From Rattus norvegicus (Eukaryota; Chordata; Mammalia; Rodentia; Muridae): DNA of 64,000 nucleotides. The notes under the pieces were generated by a model, which searched no databases, was not told where the DNA came from, and saw nothing but the letters and a program-made list of their open reading frames with translations. This document shows, piece after piece, positions 10,641 through 22,639 of the stretch. The stretch lies in assembly GCF_036323735.1 (NCBI RefSeq), contig NC_086022.1:65158702-65222701 (forward strand), given 5' to 3'. The translations under genes were made by a program, and so were the position numbers. The number at the start of each line of letters is the position of its first letter. Within the stretch, counting starts at the first letter, position 1.

Positions 10641-12084
10641 GTTATTTTATCTAAAAAATATATTTTGATCAAGAATCGGTTGAATCTGAGGATGTAGGAC
10701 CATTAGATGTGGAGGTTGAATGTATGCTTTTAAGGCAACGAGATCAAATTGCCAAGGATATACTCATTGGGCAGTCAAGGAATATCAGAAAAGAATTGAG
10801 AAACATTATGGCCTCAAAGAAACAGGGTTTGGAGGAAAATCCCAGATTGTTAAAATGCTAGCACTGAAATAGTAATAGAAGCAGAAAGTCCTCAAGTTCC
10901 CATCCTTCGTAAGCAACGTAGCTGTCCCTAGGCTGTACAATGGTGCTGTGAGTTTTGAAAGACCATTTGTCTTTGACGGTGGCATCTGAAGTAATTTCTG
11001 TAGCGTCCTGAGGAGATGTTCCTTGATAAGATGTTCCCGGGTGCCACCCACAAAGATTGGGGCCACCCATTCTGAAGTACGTGTTCTCTCAGGAAAGTGA
11101 GACAATTAAACACATTCAGATGATAAGATTTCGAACCTCCTCTGAGAAGGACGAAACTGTATATCTCAAAATAACTAGAACAGGGGATTTGAATCTCTTA
11201 TTGTAATGAAGTAAATGAAGTAAAAACATTTGGGGTGAAAGAAACACTGATTATATCATTACTCAGTGTAAGCATCACTGAGTGTCCCACAAATATGTAT
11301 AATTACTATGTAAAGCATAAAAGAGCCTATGGGTAATGCAAAGGCAGGAGGCTTGGAGGAGAAATGGTGTCGCTGTGATTTTCTGGTGAAGGTAATCAGT
11401 CCACTAAGCCATATTTTGACCATTCTTTTATTCTAGCTCCATAAGAACCATTTAGACCTAGAAAAGGAATATAGGGATGGATATAAATCTCTGAGAGAAC
11501 TCTGCAGGGACGCTTAATACTTAGACTTAAAATAAACCATGTTCATCAAGGAGAAATCATTACTGGCCACTGTGGTGAACATTTGCTATTTCATGTTTTG
11601 AGATTATGCTTTTGAAATTTTGAAGTTGAAGGAGGCCAGCTTGTCGGCAGCCAAGGAAGACTAAGGTGCCAACGACTTGCTAGTCCAGCTTCTGTTTGAC
11701 TTGTGGATCATGTGGGTTTGATGGAGTCAGCGATGTGGGCAATGAGAGAAATGCAATGGGAGGCAGTGGCCACTGGCTGCGTGGCACCAGAGTGTTGGTG
11801 GAGAATGTTGTAGGTCTGAGGTTCAGAAATGATGGTGACAAGAGTGGGTGCTTCATCCCCCACTGTCCAGCTCTCACAGGAGTTCTGAGACCTCCCTGTT
11901 TAAAATACACGTCATTTCAATTTATTTGTATGTTTGTTTATTCTTAAGGCAGCTGGAGTTAGGTTACGTTGCTTCTAACTAAGAACCCAGATGGGTATGA
12001 CCATGTTTGGAAAAGTTGCTTTAACAGTAACAGAGTCAGAAAGAATTGTTTAAAACACTAAATTCAGCCATAGCAGTTGTAATA
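10641..12084. other. Unique non-coding DNA
   Basis: No repeat or gene recognised. Minus-strand frames between 10806 and 11113 overlap each other in three phases, lack domain features and are not supported as genes. Confidence 0.5.
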
Positions 12085-12180
12085 CTAATAATAGTTAACG
12101 ATCTTTGAGGGCCTGCTATGTGCCAGGCACGATTCAGTGTTTATCACATACATTAACTCACTAAATGTATAGCTGGGAAT
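12085..12180 (+). mobile_element. MIR SINE relic
   Basis: Contains the MIR core signature 'gcctgctatgtgccaggcac' (12110-12129) followed by 'acattaactcactaaat'. It is an ancient mammalian SINE fragment. Confidence 0.85.
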
Positions 12181-12394
12181 AAAAGTGTAGTTGAGTTGAA
12201 GCATTTTGACACCAGGGACCATTCTCTTAATAATCGTTAAGTAACGATCTCCCTACTTTGTTAGGAATTGCTCCCTCGCCCCATCTAGTCTTTAGGTTGC
12301 ATTGGGAAAGATCCTCTGTCTTATCGATTCTGAATGAATGAAAGGATAAAGTGCTACGTGAGCTCCACTGCTCATACAGGATAGACTAGGGTAT

Positions 12395-12520
12395 TCCTTT
12401 ATTAATCCACTCATTTATTCATTCAGCCCGTGTTCTTTCGAACAGCCTGTGCTGAGCAGATTCCTAACATGGACCCTCCCCTTATGAACATAGCCTCCAG
12501 GTAGTCTTGCCTTTGAGTGG
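12395..12520 (-). mobile_element. L2 LINE 3'-end relic
   Basis: The + strand has ctcatttattcattcagccc, then a 'ggaccctccccttatgaacatag' block, the reversed order of an L2 3' end. Ancient and diverged. Confidence 0.55.
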
Positions 12521-13534
12521 TTCTCTCATTCAAGATGGAGCTGGCCCAATGACCTGGGAATCCACATACAAGGTAGCCAGAGTGATGAAATGCACTGCCG
12601 TAATTGGTTTACTGTCATCTCTGTCCTGTTAACCAGCCACTTCCTTCCTTTCTCAAACACGCTGACAAAGTAAGCTGTCATGAAATAACCTGCCATGTTG
12701 GAGTAGCAAAGAGATGAAGACCGCTCCCAGCCAGCCAGGAATAGGGGACCTCACTGGGACAGCAGTTGAAGATCTTAGCTCTGTCAACAACCATGTGAGG
12801 TTGGAAGTATGTCCTTCCTCAGTCAAGCTTTCAGATGGAACCTTGGGTTTGCCCAACACTGTGGGAACTTTCGAGATGTACTGAAATGACACCTACTAAG
12901 CTATCTGTGCCTAGAATTTATGACTCACAGAAAGTGCAAGGTAACACTTGTCTTGCTTTAAGTTTTTGAGTTTGTTGTAGTTTGTTAAGAAAAAATGGAT
13001 AATCTATGTAATTCCCTCAATGTGTGCTTCACATTTTCTAGGTAGACCAGGTCCTTATCTTCATGGGACTTAGGCCATAGTAGAACATGGTAACTCCAAG
13101 TAGTAATTTTTGTTCTGGGAAGACTGAACGTGTGATGTGACTGAGCTGTTCTGCTATCACGCACATGTGCTTACTTAAAAATTAATCAGAATAAACTAAG
13201 ATAAAATTGAAGTTTTTCAGCAAGCATATCTATAGTTTTGAGGTCTCTGGTTTGGCTCATGGCCACTGTGTAGAACAGGGCTGATTCTGGTACATTCCTG
13301 TTATCACAGGAAGTCCTATTGGACAGGGCTACTGCTGAGAATGGTGGGAAAATCATGCCAGGTAGTTTTAGGTCACCTTGACACAAGCTAGAGTCATTTT
13401 GGAAGAGTGAACTTATATTGAGAAGATGGCTCTATCATACTGGTCCACGAGCAAGCTCCCGGTGTGTTTTATTGATTGATGATTGGTATGGGAGGGCCCA
13501 GCTTCCTGTGGGCAGTACCACTCCTGGGTGCTAT
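12521..13534. other. Mostly unique non-coding DNA
   Basis: No gene recognised. About 13030-13105 ('ggtccttatcttcatgggac') faintly resembles an L2 fragment on the minus strand. The rest is unassigned. Confidence 0.45.
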
Positions 13535-13763
13535 AGTAAAGCATGCTGAGCAAGTCATGATGGAACAAGACAATGAACCACACCCCTCCATGGCATCTGC
13601 ATCAGTTTCTGCCTGCAGGTTCCTGCCCTGCTTGAGTTCTTGTTTTGACTTCCCCCATTAATAGACTGCTATCTAGAAGCATATGATGAAATAAACCCTT
13701 TACTCCCCAAGTTGCTTTTGATCATGGTGTTTTATCAGAGCAACAAAAACTCCAACTAACAGA
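13535..13763 (+). mobile_element. LTR-like rodent repeat fragment
   Basis: Contains 'ccatggcatctgcatcagtt', 'aggttcctgccctgcttgag', 'aaataaaccctttactcccc' and ends 'atcatggtgttttatcagag...ctaac'. The same family is present in reverse at 374-605. Family name uncertain (MaLR/RMER-like). Confidence 0.6.
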
Positions 13764-15061
13764 AGAGGTTTATTTAAATCGAGAAGCTAGGGAAGACTTC
13801 TCTAATAGGGAGGTGTTTTAGAAATAAGATCAAAAAAGAGCAAATACCTGATCTCCGAAGGCCTAGGGATGGGTGTGCTCTGCTGAGGGTGCTAGATGCA
13901 CGAAGCAGGAAGGTGGCAACTATTACGATGTGTTTAAAGACAGCGTGTGTGGAATGGAGTCATCCAGGGGTAAAGTTGGAAGGGACCCAGGATAAGGAGT
14001 TTAGATTATATCTAGCCATCTCAGATAGAGAGCCCTGAGAAATGAAAAGAAAAAACCATTCCATCCAAGTGCAGTTTAACTCACAGGCATCTAGGCCTCT
14101 CTAGAGTCCACCGAGTGACTCGTGGGCAGCTACACCACTAGAATGTCTCACCCCAGGCAATTGTTTGCCTCTTATGCAGTGTCAATTGAAAGCTCATGGA
14201 GAAGAAGGGCCTCATGATGCGCTTGTGTGCTTGTGTGTGTGTGGGGGAAGGTCTCATAAGCCTTATGAATCCTGTGAGCCGTCCTTCACACTCCATGAGG
14301 AAGTTGATAAGCCAGGTCTTGTAAGGATTTCCTGCGGGTCACTCCAGCTTCTCTGCTTCAAGAAAGCAATGGAGCCATGTTCATCTTAGAAGAAACACGT
14401 TAGACAATTAGGTAGCCACGAGAGTGGAGTGGAGCTCATTGGAGTCAGAGTTAGGGACCAGACCTGGATTCACTGGCATATAAATACAACATACAGACAT
14501 GGTACTAGGGATCATCTTCAGAGAAAGAATAGAGATGGGACAGGGTCTCAGGGTTACCCATACTTCAAGAGAAGGAAGAAAATTGAAGACCATCCTGTGT
14601 AACCTTCCCCATCTCCCCTTTATTGCAAAACAAAATAGTTAAGACTAATTCCTAAATCAGAGATCCAGGAGATTTTTGTAAAGTAACAGTTCTCTGGCAT
14701 TCAAAACACAAAACCATGTTCTGGAGGTAGTGATAGGAGGGAGAGGAAACCAGATCACAAGGAATCTCCAAATCATTGACCACGAAGGCCTAGAAAGTTC
14801 TCCTTTCCATCTTTATATGTGTCTCTTAGTTCTTGTCTCCTCATGCCCTAGCCAGTGAACTTTTAAGCCCTTGGGCATATTATCCCTTCCCATGTCAAGA
14901 CCTTTGCAAATACCCTTTTGTCTAGCTCCCCCTTTTTCTCTTTCTTTCATGACCACTCTACCTATAGTCAATCTCTCTTCGTTTTCTATCTCATTAATTA
15001 GTATCATTTCTTGTACAGCTGCGTTACAACTGTAAATTACTTCTTGGATGGCTTTACCTGT
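13764..15061. other. Unique non-coding DNA
   Basis: No repeat or gene recognised beyond a short (TG)n at about 14222-14243. The frame at 14165-14389 runs through that tract and has no domain. Confidence 0.5.
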
Positions 15062-15357
15062 GTATGGTGGTTTGAACGAGAAATGTCCCCCAATGGTTTA
15101 GGTATTTGAACATTTGATCCCCAGTTGGTGTGCTGTTTGGGGAGGTGAGGCAGCCTTGCTGGAGGAAGTACGTGACTAGGGGGTGGGCTTTCAGAGTCTG
15201 CAGCCTTCTTCTACTTCCAGTTTGCTTCCTGTCATGTCTTCCCAGCTACCATGGACTGTATCTGGAACCATAGTCCGAATAATTTCTTTCCCTATAAGTT
15301 ACTTTAGTCATGGGATTTTTTTTAAATCACAACAGAAGAAAAGTAGCTGATACACAA
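15062..15357 (+). mobile_element. LTR-like repeat (MaLR-type), + orientation
   Basis: Begins 'tgtatggtggtttgaacgag', carries 'ttggtgtgctgtttggggag' and 'ccctataagttactttagtc', and ends 'aaaagtagctgataca'. These ends and internal order match the other LTR-like copies (34518, 39364, 48833; reversed at 17920 and 44907). Confidence 0.65.
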
Positions 15358-15469
15358 TAAACCTTACGAATGAAGAAATAATTTGTCTTCTTTACTTTGT
15401 ACACCCAATGCTCAGAGATTATCTTTTGCGAAGATATCTTTAGAACCTGGAAGTAAATATTACTAAATG

Positions 15470-15610
15470 TATGAATGTATTTATTGAGTCCTAAGATTCT
15501 ATAAGTTGTTCGAAAGGTTTGATCCTATTTAAGCCTCTCAGCGCTACGATACAGATCTTTTGATTTCCTTTTTACTGATGAGCAGGCAAAGACTGGGGGA
15601 GGCGGAGTAG
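15470..15610 (+). mobile_element. MIR SINE relic
   Basis: Contains 'gatcctatttaagcctctca' followed by 'tttttactgatgagcaggca', matching the MIR core and its 3' part on the + strand. Diverged. Confidence 0.7.
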
Positions 15611-16264
15611 CCAGGCAAAGTGGGCACAACTGCATGTAGCAGAGGCTGCGCTGGAAACACCAAAACCCGGATGCAGCTACGTAAAAGAACACACCAAGGG
15701 CGGGCGGGCAGGCAGGAGAGAGGGACCTCAAGCAATGGGTGACAAAAGACCCAGGGGGCGGACTGCTAGTTTGGAGCAGCTAGGGCAGAGAGTGACTACC
15801 CAGGAGCAGTGTTGTGATGCTATCTTAGAGTGCGAATCATTCAACAGAGTATTCAGAAGCAAGAGAGCAGACAGCAGGAACCAGGTCTTTGCTTGGGACT
15901 ATGCCACAAAAGACTTCTGGTTTACTGACTGGTCACAGAGCCAGCTCCCTCTTTTAATCTAGGAGAAACGTAACCGCAGGCATTCAGGAACCTCGTGGGC
16001 CCAAGATTTTTTTTTTTAAATGAGGATAGCCATTTTTTAGGTATTTGTGTCATATTTGTACATGCTTCACTCTCTTCATACACCAGTGAAATGATCGCCT
16101 CATGTAGATGGTAGACCCTGCAGATTCCACGAGGATGTTCTGCGTTCTTTTGCTCAGTGCTCTTCTGTGATGCCTGGCGTCACAGCGCTAGCAGAGACCA
16201 GTAAATACGTCATGACTAATAAACCAATGACAGCAGCCGTTATAAACAAGAAACACTGGCAGTA
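15611..16264. other. Unique non-coding DNA
   Basis: The 75-codon frame at 15735-15962 (MGDKRPRGRTASLEQLGQRV...) is the cleanest short frame here. It has no recognisable domain, Kozak support or splice context, so I do not call a gene. Confidence 0.45.
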
Positions 16265-16440
16265 TGTACCAGACATTTAAAAAATACTTCATGCATGCTA
16301 ATTCAACAACTTCTTAAAATGATCCCGTAGAATTGATTGAATGGTTTTATATATTTTACAGATCTAGAAGCACACAGAAGGGTTAAGACACTGAAGGCAA
16401 CATTGCTATCGAGAGGCTGAGTTGGGAATGGGAAGGAGTA
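16265..16440 (+). mobile_element. MIR SINE relic
   Basis: 'ttttacagatctagaagcac' and 'agaagggttaagacactgaa' match the MIR 3' half (tttacagatgaggaaactga... aggttaag). The upstream part is weak. Confidence 0.65.
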
Positions 16441-17733
16441 AATGAATAAATGAACACACACGTAGATGTTTGCTTACGTGCATCTCTGCTTTTAGACAAG
16501 GAGCATACTAAGTCTGTTCTCATGGCCAGATTTTTCTTTTGGTGATGAAGATGGCTGATATCCTTTCTGCATGGCCTTTCCTGAGTGAAGAGATTGATTT
16601 GATCTGCAGATAATTGAATGTATGAGGCAAACAACTGGGATGCAGCCAGGATAGAATTAGACAGATAAGGGGGAAAATACAGCAGATAAAAACATATTTC
16701 AGAGTTATGGAGATTTCAAAACTATCGTTCAGCACCAGAATAAAGGAAAAAAAGATGAAGCGTGACACCCACATATGTGGATCACATATGTATAGAGTCA
16801 AGAGCCTCAAATGTATACTTAAATAGTACTTCTTAAACATGAGATTTTAAAAAAATATATGAAGATTAAAAAGACACACAGGTGAAAGAATTTAAATTTT
16901 AAGTTAGCATCAGTTTGGACACATACATTTTATTTCTTGGTTATAAAAAAAAGAAATCGGAATTAAACCCTATATTAAAAATAATATAATAACAAAGTTG
17001 ATCTAATTGCAGATAAAATGCAATGCAATGTGACTGATAATCTTATCTCAGTAATAGTCTTTGTCCTCATTGTGGTTTATAGAAAAATGATAGCATTTAA
17101 GGTCCAATGCTCCTGAACATTCATTTTTCTTTTTTCTATAACTATGCTTCTATTACCTAATCTATTACTGATCCTGAGAATTTCACCTGACTAAGGCCAT
17201 TTAAAATAACATAATTTAGCTCTCCACATTACTCCAGAGCCTAAATTGAAAACAAATATTTCTTAAGAAGCAATTACATATATCCGTGCTTATTACCTGC
17301 ACCGCACATGCTATAGAAGTTGAGTGCTTTATGCTAGCGAGGTTAACCGGAAATTAGTCTTAGCAAACGTCCCTGTTTGCTGTACTTGTTAGAACAAATA
17401 AAATAAAACGGTAGGAAAAATATGGTTTAAGCAGTTACAGGTGTATGTTTGACAAACCATAAAAATTTACATCTGAACACCCCTCTACTCTGTTTACATC
17501 TGATTATTGCTCAGCCATAGAAAGATGGATTATTAAGATCTTCCACTCAGCTGCAACTCATTACCAAGGCACACAGAGGAGAAAGGTTGTGTTTTGCGAA
17601 GACTTTGAAAACATATTCATATTTTATTCTCATGTGACATTTTATTCTTAAAACAACTCATGGAGTTGATAACATCATTCTTACTTTTATTGTAGCGTTG
17701 ATAAAGTGGCGTTACAGAGATAACATCCACAGT

Positions 17734-17735
<2 letters not shown>
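16441..17735. other. Unique AT-rich non-coding DNA
   Basis: No repeat or gene recognised. It is strongly AT-rich around 16840-17010 and 17380-17470. Confidence 0.5.

Positions 17736-17785
<50 letters not shown>
17736..17785. repeat. (TA)25 microsatellite
   Basis: Pure alternating TA over 50 bp. Such tracts can extrude cruciforms and are usually length-polymorphic. Confidence 0.97.
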
Positions 17786-17786
<1 letters not shown>

Positions 17787-17920
17787 CCAGTGACACTGAT
17801 ACAGAATCCAATTTCTGGACTTATCAGCCTGTACACAATGCTATCTCTGTGCAGGGAAGATAATGGATTTGGATCTCAACATTGAGTGTGATGAGATTTT
17901 AGGATTTTTGAAAAACGAGT

Positions 17921-17976
17921 GTCTTAGTTACTTTTCTAAGTAACTAAGAGTTACTTAGATGTCTAAGTAATAAGAC
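17921..17976. repeat. Nested inverted repeats (two hairpins within an outer stem)
   Basis: Arms 17923-17933 and 17938-17948 pair over 11 bp with a 4-nt loop. Arms 17951-17959 and 17962-17970 pair over 9 bp with a 2-nt loop. An outer 6-bp stem (gtctta 17921-17926 with taagac 17971-17976) closes both. Confidence 0.95.
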
Positions 17977-18135
17977 ATCAGAACCAAAGTAATTTGTAAA
18001 TGAAAACATTTAATTGGGGCTTACACTTTCTGAGGGTTAGAGTTTATGACCATCATGGTGGGGAGTAGGGCAGCAGGCAGACAGACATGGTGCTGGAACA
18101 GTCGCTGTGAGCTCAGATCTTGAGACACAACCATG

Positions 18136-18140
<5 letters not shown>

Positions 18141-18205
<65 letters not shown>
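18141..18205. repeat. (GA)n microsatellite
   Basis: Pure GA, 65 bp, polypurine on the + strand, inside an LTR-like repeat at the position where a sister copy (44907-45324) carries (GAGCGA)n. Confidence 0.97.
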
Positions 18206-18208
<3 letters not shown>

Positions 18209-18655
18209 TGGGAATTGCATAAATCTTTTAAAACCTAAAAACCTGCCACTAGTGTCATATTAGCTGCCATAAAGCCACACCCCCTAATCCTTTTCAAACA
18301 GTTTTACCAACTGGGGACCAAGTATTCAAGTATGTGAGAGTGTTGGGGCCACTCTCATTCAAACCACCCAAAGTATTTAGAAACTAGCTATCCATATTTT
18401 ATTGGGGTCCAAGGAAATTGCTAAATTGTCTATTACAGAGATAAGATTACCAATGATATTGCATGGTATTTTATAGGATTTAATTCCATTCTTTTTTTAT
18501 AGCCCAGAAATCAAATGTGCATGTCCGGATTGATGCTAACTTAAAATTTAAAGAGGAAGAGTTGCTTCCAGCCTGGGTACTCTCCATCCCTTGCTGTGTA
18601 GAGATGCCCTCTTTCTGACAATTAACATACTCTCTCTGAATAAGTACCCCATCTA

Positions 18656-18790
18656 AACACTGGAGGCAGACCTGGGTTCAGATTCCAGTTCTGTGCTCTC
18701 CTGGCTAAGTGGTCTTGAACAAATGAATTCTTTTCCCCAGCACCCAGTTTTCTCATCGACAGAGTAGAGGAGAATCAACTACCCCTTGGA
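18656..18790 (-). mobile_element. MIR SINE relic
   Basis: 'ggcagacctgggttcagatt', 'tggctaagtggtcttgaac' and 'cccagttttctcatcgacag' match the reversed order of MIR (cctgggttcgaatcc... gttacttaacc... cagtttcctcatctg). Confidence 0.75.
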
Positions 18791-19617
18791 AAAGGTTTGG
18801 TGGATGAGAGTGGCAATTACCTCAGTGTCCCACGCCTTCAAAGAAAGTGAATGGAAGATTGTAATGGCTTCTGTATTAAGAAAGAGCTCATTACACTGTG
18901 TAAGCCTGGGGTGAAACTGCCATGAGTGTTGGTAATTTGACAAACATTTTTCTGAAAGATGCTAAATGTTCGACTCTGACTGAGGTCCTCCTCTGATGCC
19001 CTGATAGTAGGGGAGTATCCAGCTGGTCTCTGCTGAAATGATACAGAAGACCATTAAATATGGGTTGCTAGGGGCTAGTGTTTAATTCTGAACATCTGCC
19101 AATCGTGACTTTATGGCTTTTAACCCAGGGCTATTTTGAGTGATGGCTGAGCAGCTCAGGGTGCCTTAAAGGACACAATCCTATCTGGTCAGCCTGACTG
19201 AGGATGTTTAATTAGCTAAAATCAGTTTTAGGAACTGAACATTGTTTGGAAATTGTTGCAGAGGGCCTTTAAAAATATTTATTTAAATAAATGTATTCAT
19301 ATCATGTTTAATCAAAGTGATTCGTACTGAGGAGTCCTTGGTTGTTTTCTTGGTATGTTTATTATTTGAATCCAAAGATTTTTTTAGTTATACCTTTCCA
19401 CCTTGAAGTATATTTCCCTTCTGGTAATGATTAATCTCCAAGAAAGCCCAAACTGCTTAGTATGTATTGATCTACTTGAACCCAATTAACTTGAGCCCAG
19501 TTTCCCCTTTGGGGGATGTTGACATTTGAAACTAATGAGTTGATTTCTGTTGCTATAATATAAACAAATGAGTTTTCGTTACCTTCTTAGGTTTGCATCC
19601 TTTAAAAAATTCAAAGG

Positions 19618-19620
<3 letters not shown>
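18791..19620. other. Unique non-coding DNA
   Basis: No gene or clear repeat. A perfect 16-bp AT palindrome (atttatttaaataaat) lies at 19277-19292. Confidence 0.5.
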
Positions 19621-19652
<32 letters not shown>

Positions 19653-19675
19653 TGTCTGTCTGTCTGTCTGTCTGT

Positions 19676-19708
<33 letters not shown>

Positions 19709-19728
19709 TGCACTCATGGGAAGGTCAG

Positions 19729-19761
<33 letters not shown>
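19621..19761. repeat. Compound microsatellite (TG)n-(TCTG)n-(TGCC)n ... (TG)n
   Basis: TG at 19621-19650, TCTG to about 19678 and TGCC to about 19705, then a 25-bp unique spacer, then TG at 19730-19761. The graded motifs suggest point-mutation seeding of tetranucleotides from a TG array. Open frames here are repeat artefacts. Confidence 0.96.
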
Positions 19762-19762
<1 letters not shown>

Positions 19763-19822
19763 ACGCACTCATGCCACAGTATCTGTGTAGAGGTCAGAGG
19801 ACTTTTGGAGGCAGTGTTCCCC

Positions 19823-19854
19823 TTGCACCCTTGCACCCTTGCACCCTTGCACCC
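19823..19854. repeat. (TTGCACCC)4 short tandem repeat
   Basis: Four exact 8-bp units, 19823-19854. Confidence 0.97.
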
Positions 19855-19884
19855 TGTTAGCTTTGGTCTCTTTGTTTCTGCTGC

Positions 19885-20065
19885 TGTACTGCCTACAGTC
19901 TAGCTGGCTTGTGAAATTCTAGGTGACTGTTTTGTATCCACCTCCCATCTCACTCTAGGACTGCTAAGGGCTCTCACATTCAACCTCAATCCTAGGATTG
20001 AACCCAGGCCATCTGGCTTACATGGCTAGCCCTTTTACCTGCTGAGCCATCTCCTCAGTCAGTTT
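19885..20065 (-). mobile_element. B4-type SINE relic
   Basis: The + strand ends 'aggattgaacccaggccatc ... cttttacctgctgagccatctcctcagtc', the reverse of the tRNA-like part of B4/ID-type SINEs. The B1-like part upstream is weak. Confidence 0.55.
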
Positions 20066-20199
20066 ATATTCTATTTTATGGAACTAGCTGTGTTGAAAAG
20101 TCTTTACCCAGACTTCGGCATATGTGGCAGCTTTTCTCCAGATTATTCAGATGTAGAATAATACTCTTTCTCATCCACAGGTAAGATTTGCTTTTTGAG

Positions 20200-20405
20200 A
20201 AATGGAAGCAGATGTAGCAGCTTATTACTATAATCCTAGAACTTAGGAGGCTGAGACAGGAAGATTACCACATACCAGGACATCCTAGCATACATAGTGA
20301 ATTGAATTCAATTCAGCTAGGGTTACAGAGTAAGCCTTGTCTCAAAAGACAAAAATATCAAACAAACAAACAAACAAACAAACAAACAAAACAAAACAAA
20401 GAAAC
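20200..20405 (+). mobile_element. B1-related SINE with (AAAC)n tail
   Basis: 'actataatcctagaacttag gaggctgagacaggaagatt' and 'gggttacagagtaagccttgtctca' match B1 in order on the + strand. It is followed by (AAAC)n at about 20357-20400, typical of a B1 tail. Diverged. Confidence 0.8.
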
Positions 20406-21995
20406 AAAAGGCACTAACTGGAGGGGGAGAGGAAAGGAGAGGGAGAGACATGGATAGATTTGATGTTGTAGTTCTGTACATCCTATTGTATCCCATGCTT
20501 GCCAGATTAATCTGTGAGAATTCCACTCTTGGCATACATTTAAGGTTGGCGTGGAATTCAGTGGGAGAATCCATGTGTAACATTTGGAGTGTGGGTGACA
20601 TGTTGAGAATTTGGATTGCTAACGATCCGTCTTCAATAACTACAGGCACAGTTCCCTATAGCCTAAATGATAAAACTGGAGGAAGTGAGAAATGGTCTCT
20701 CTGTAGGCCCTATAGGTGACTTCTACAATGATTAGAGCATCCCGTGGAAGGAGCAGGCACCTCGCAGTGTAGACAGTGGTTCACTCTGCCGCTGCTTGGA
20801 TGATGTTCCTCTAAAGGTACTGCTGATGTGGCCTTCACTTTGGGCAGAAGTTTGGATTGGTGACTTCCCAGGATGCAACTGTAGTTCTAAGATGCTTTGG
20901 TTTTCATATCTTTAAGATCCTGAGAAAATGTCTTGTGTACTCACTGTGCGTGATGTGGACGAGTCTTAGAGTCTTCCTGGGCTCTAAGTATCTAGTCTGT
21001 GAAATGAGCTCTTGTGTTCTAGGTCTGCAATGCATATGCATCCCTTATATTTGAATGGTACCTGCCCTGAAGGGTAAAGGAGAAAGACTGGAACTTTTAT
21101 CACCATGTTAACCTCTCAAGTAAATCCAAAAGCTACTGTTTTAGGGGCTTATAATCAGTACCAATCTTCTTCCTGACATTTCAAAGTTAACAAAAGTAGT
21201 TAATCCACATCGTAAGATGAATCAAATTTGTAAGTCACAGGGTGCTAATTTTCCTTTGGAAGAAAAAAATATAATCTGAAAAAATTTTCATTTTTTCTGT
21301 TATTTCTCATACGATTTCACTAGATGGTGTTTGTAGTCTTTGCAGCTCATACACTGTTCGAACTTCACTTATCTCTTAGAATTGTGGATCCTAGCTGTAG
21401 CATCCCAAAACTGTTAGCTCAGGAATCGTCTACCTCCAGATCAGCTTCTTTTCAGAATCCGATATTGGCTAGATCTCAGGAGAGGGCCCTGAAGGAGCTG
21501 AAACATTTTTCACTTCTGGTTTCATGAATCAACACATTCTTCAGAGCAAGGCACGCAGGGCCAAATGTAATGCGTGCTCAAAGCTATTTCCAAAGTACTT
21601 ACTTTCCCAGCAACCCAAATCACCCTCTCCCCAAATGGATGTTCTCATAATAACAGCTTTTACTTTGAAAACAATGATTATTTGTGGTGTAGGTAGCCAA
21701 AGCTGAGACACCACGAGAACTCATTTCCATGAGGACGAAGGCCTTCATATTGTTATCTCCAGGAAATAACAGAATTTAGCAGTTGGCCGGAACTCAGTAA
21801 TATTTTTGTTAGAACAAATGACTTGTGAGCCATAAAATTTCAAACTTTTTTTCTATCTGTACTTCTAATGGTGAGAGAGCCCCCTGCTGGAAAAATGCAT
21901 CTTAGGTGTGCGGTAGCAATGTACTGCATCCTGCAAATATTCCAGTTAATCACTCATTACTAGATTATGCTGTACCGTATCAGTCAGGTACGATT
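20406..21995. other. Unique non-coding DNA
   Basis: No gene recognised. Short frames (20450-20719, 20857-21054, 21324-21527, 21524-21706) have no domain features and overlap one another or end arbitrarily. Confidence 0.5.
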
Positions 21996-22125
21996 AAGAC
22001 TGTTATTAAGGGCTGGGGATTTAGCTCAGTGGTAGAGCGCTTACCTAGGAAGCACAAGGCCCTGGGTTCGGTCCCCAGCTCCGAAAAAAAAGAACCAAAA
22101 AAAAAAAAAAAAAGACTGTTATTAA
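21996..22125 (+). mobile_element. ID SINE with 14-bp target-site duplication
   Basis: aagactgttattaa is repeated exactly at 21996-22009 and 22112-22125. The body, 22010-22111, starts gggctggggatttagctcag and contains A-box (tagctcagtggtagagc) and B-box (ggttcggtccccagc) pol III promoter elements plus an A-rich tail. It is a non-autonomous rat ID element mobilised by LINE-1 proteins, and almost undiverged, so recent. Confidence 0.98.
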
Positions 22126-22635
22126 ATTATCAGAAAGAGAAGGACTTAGTTTGCTAGTAGTCGGATGTATTAAAGACAAGCAATGGATTCGACCCCCTTA
22201 GATAAAACATTCTTAATGATATATGGATATATATAATACAGCTATTATAGATATGTTTAGCTAAATAATACTCTTTATTAATTCTCTTAGATGTTAGTAG
22301 ATGTGACCATATTTTAATACCAAATTACTAGTATGTCATATGACTAATAAAAGCATACCAGTCAAATGCAATTTACAAATTAATTTGATGCATTTACTGA
22401 TATATTTACTGTACATATGTACATATGTACATTCATGAAGGAGAATAAACATCTTTTTGATACATTACTAAGTAATTGATAATAATTACTTGGTACCACC
22501 TTGTACGGAGTCAGGGTAGAATGTTAGTTTTTATAATTAGTGTTACAGTGATGAAAATCACCATCACCTTTCACTCACCCAGTTTGCCACAAGCACATAC
22601 ATACTCAGCATAGAACTAACCTTAATTCATCAAAA
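22126..22635. other. Unique AT-rich non-coding DNA
   Basis: No gene. A perfect 20-bp palindrome, gtacatatgtacatatgtac, lies at 22411-22430. Confidence 0.5.
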
Positions 22636-22639
22636 TTAT

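Larger units (their letters stand above)
17920..18370 (-). mobile_element. LTR-like repeat (MaLR-type), reverse orientation, with (GA)n expansion
   Basis: Read on +, it starts tgtcttagttacttttcta and ends actctcattcaaaccaccc, the reverse of the family termini. It contains 'catttaattggggcttac', 'gccacaccccctaatccttt' and 'caactggggaccaagtattc'. The start has been remodelled by nested inverted repeats (17921-17976), and a pure GA run interrupts it at 18141-18205. Confidence 0.7.

Noticed and set aside
15735..15962. Short basic protein gene
   Set aside because: 75 codons, no recognised domain, no neighbouring exon structure visible.
22020..22080. tRNA-Ala gene
   Set aside because: Pol III boxes and tRNA-like sequence belong to an ID SINE with A-rich tail and target duplications, not to a functional tRNA. 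The same holds at 30087-30150.
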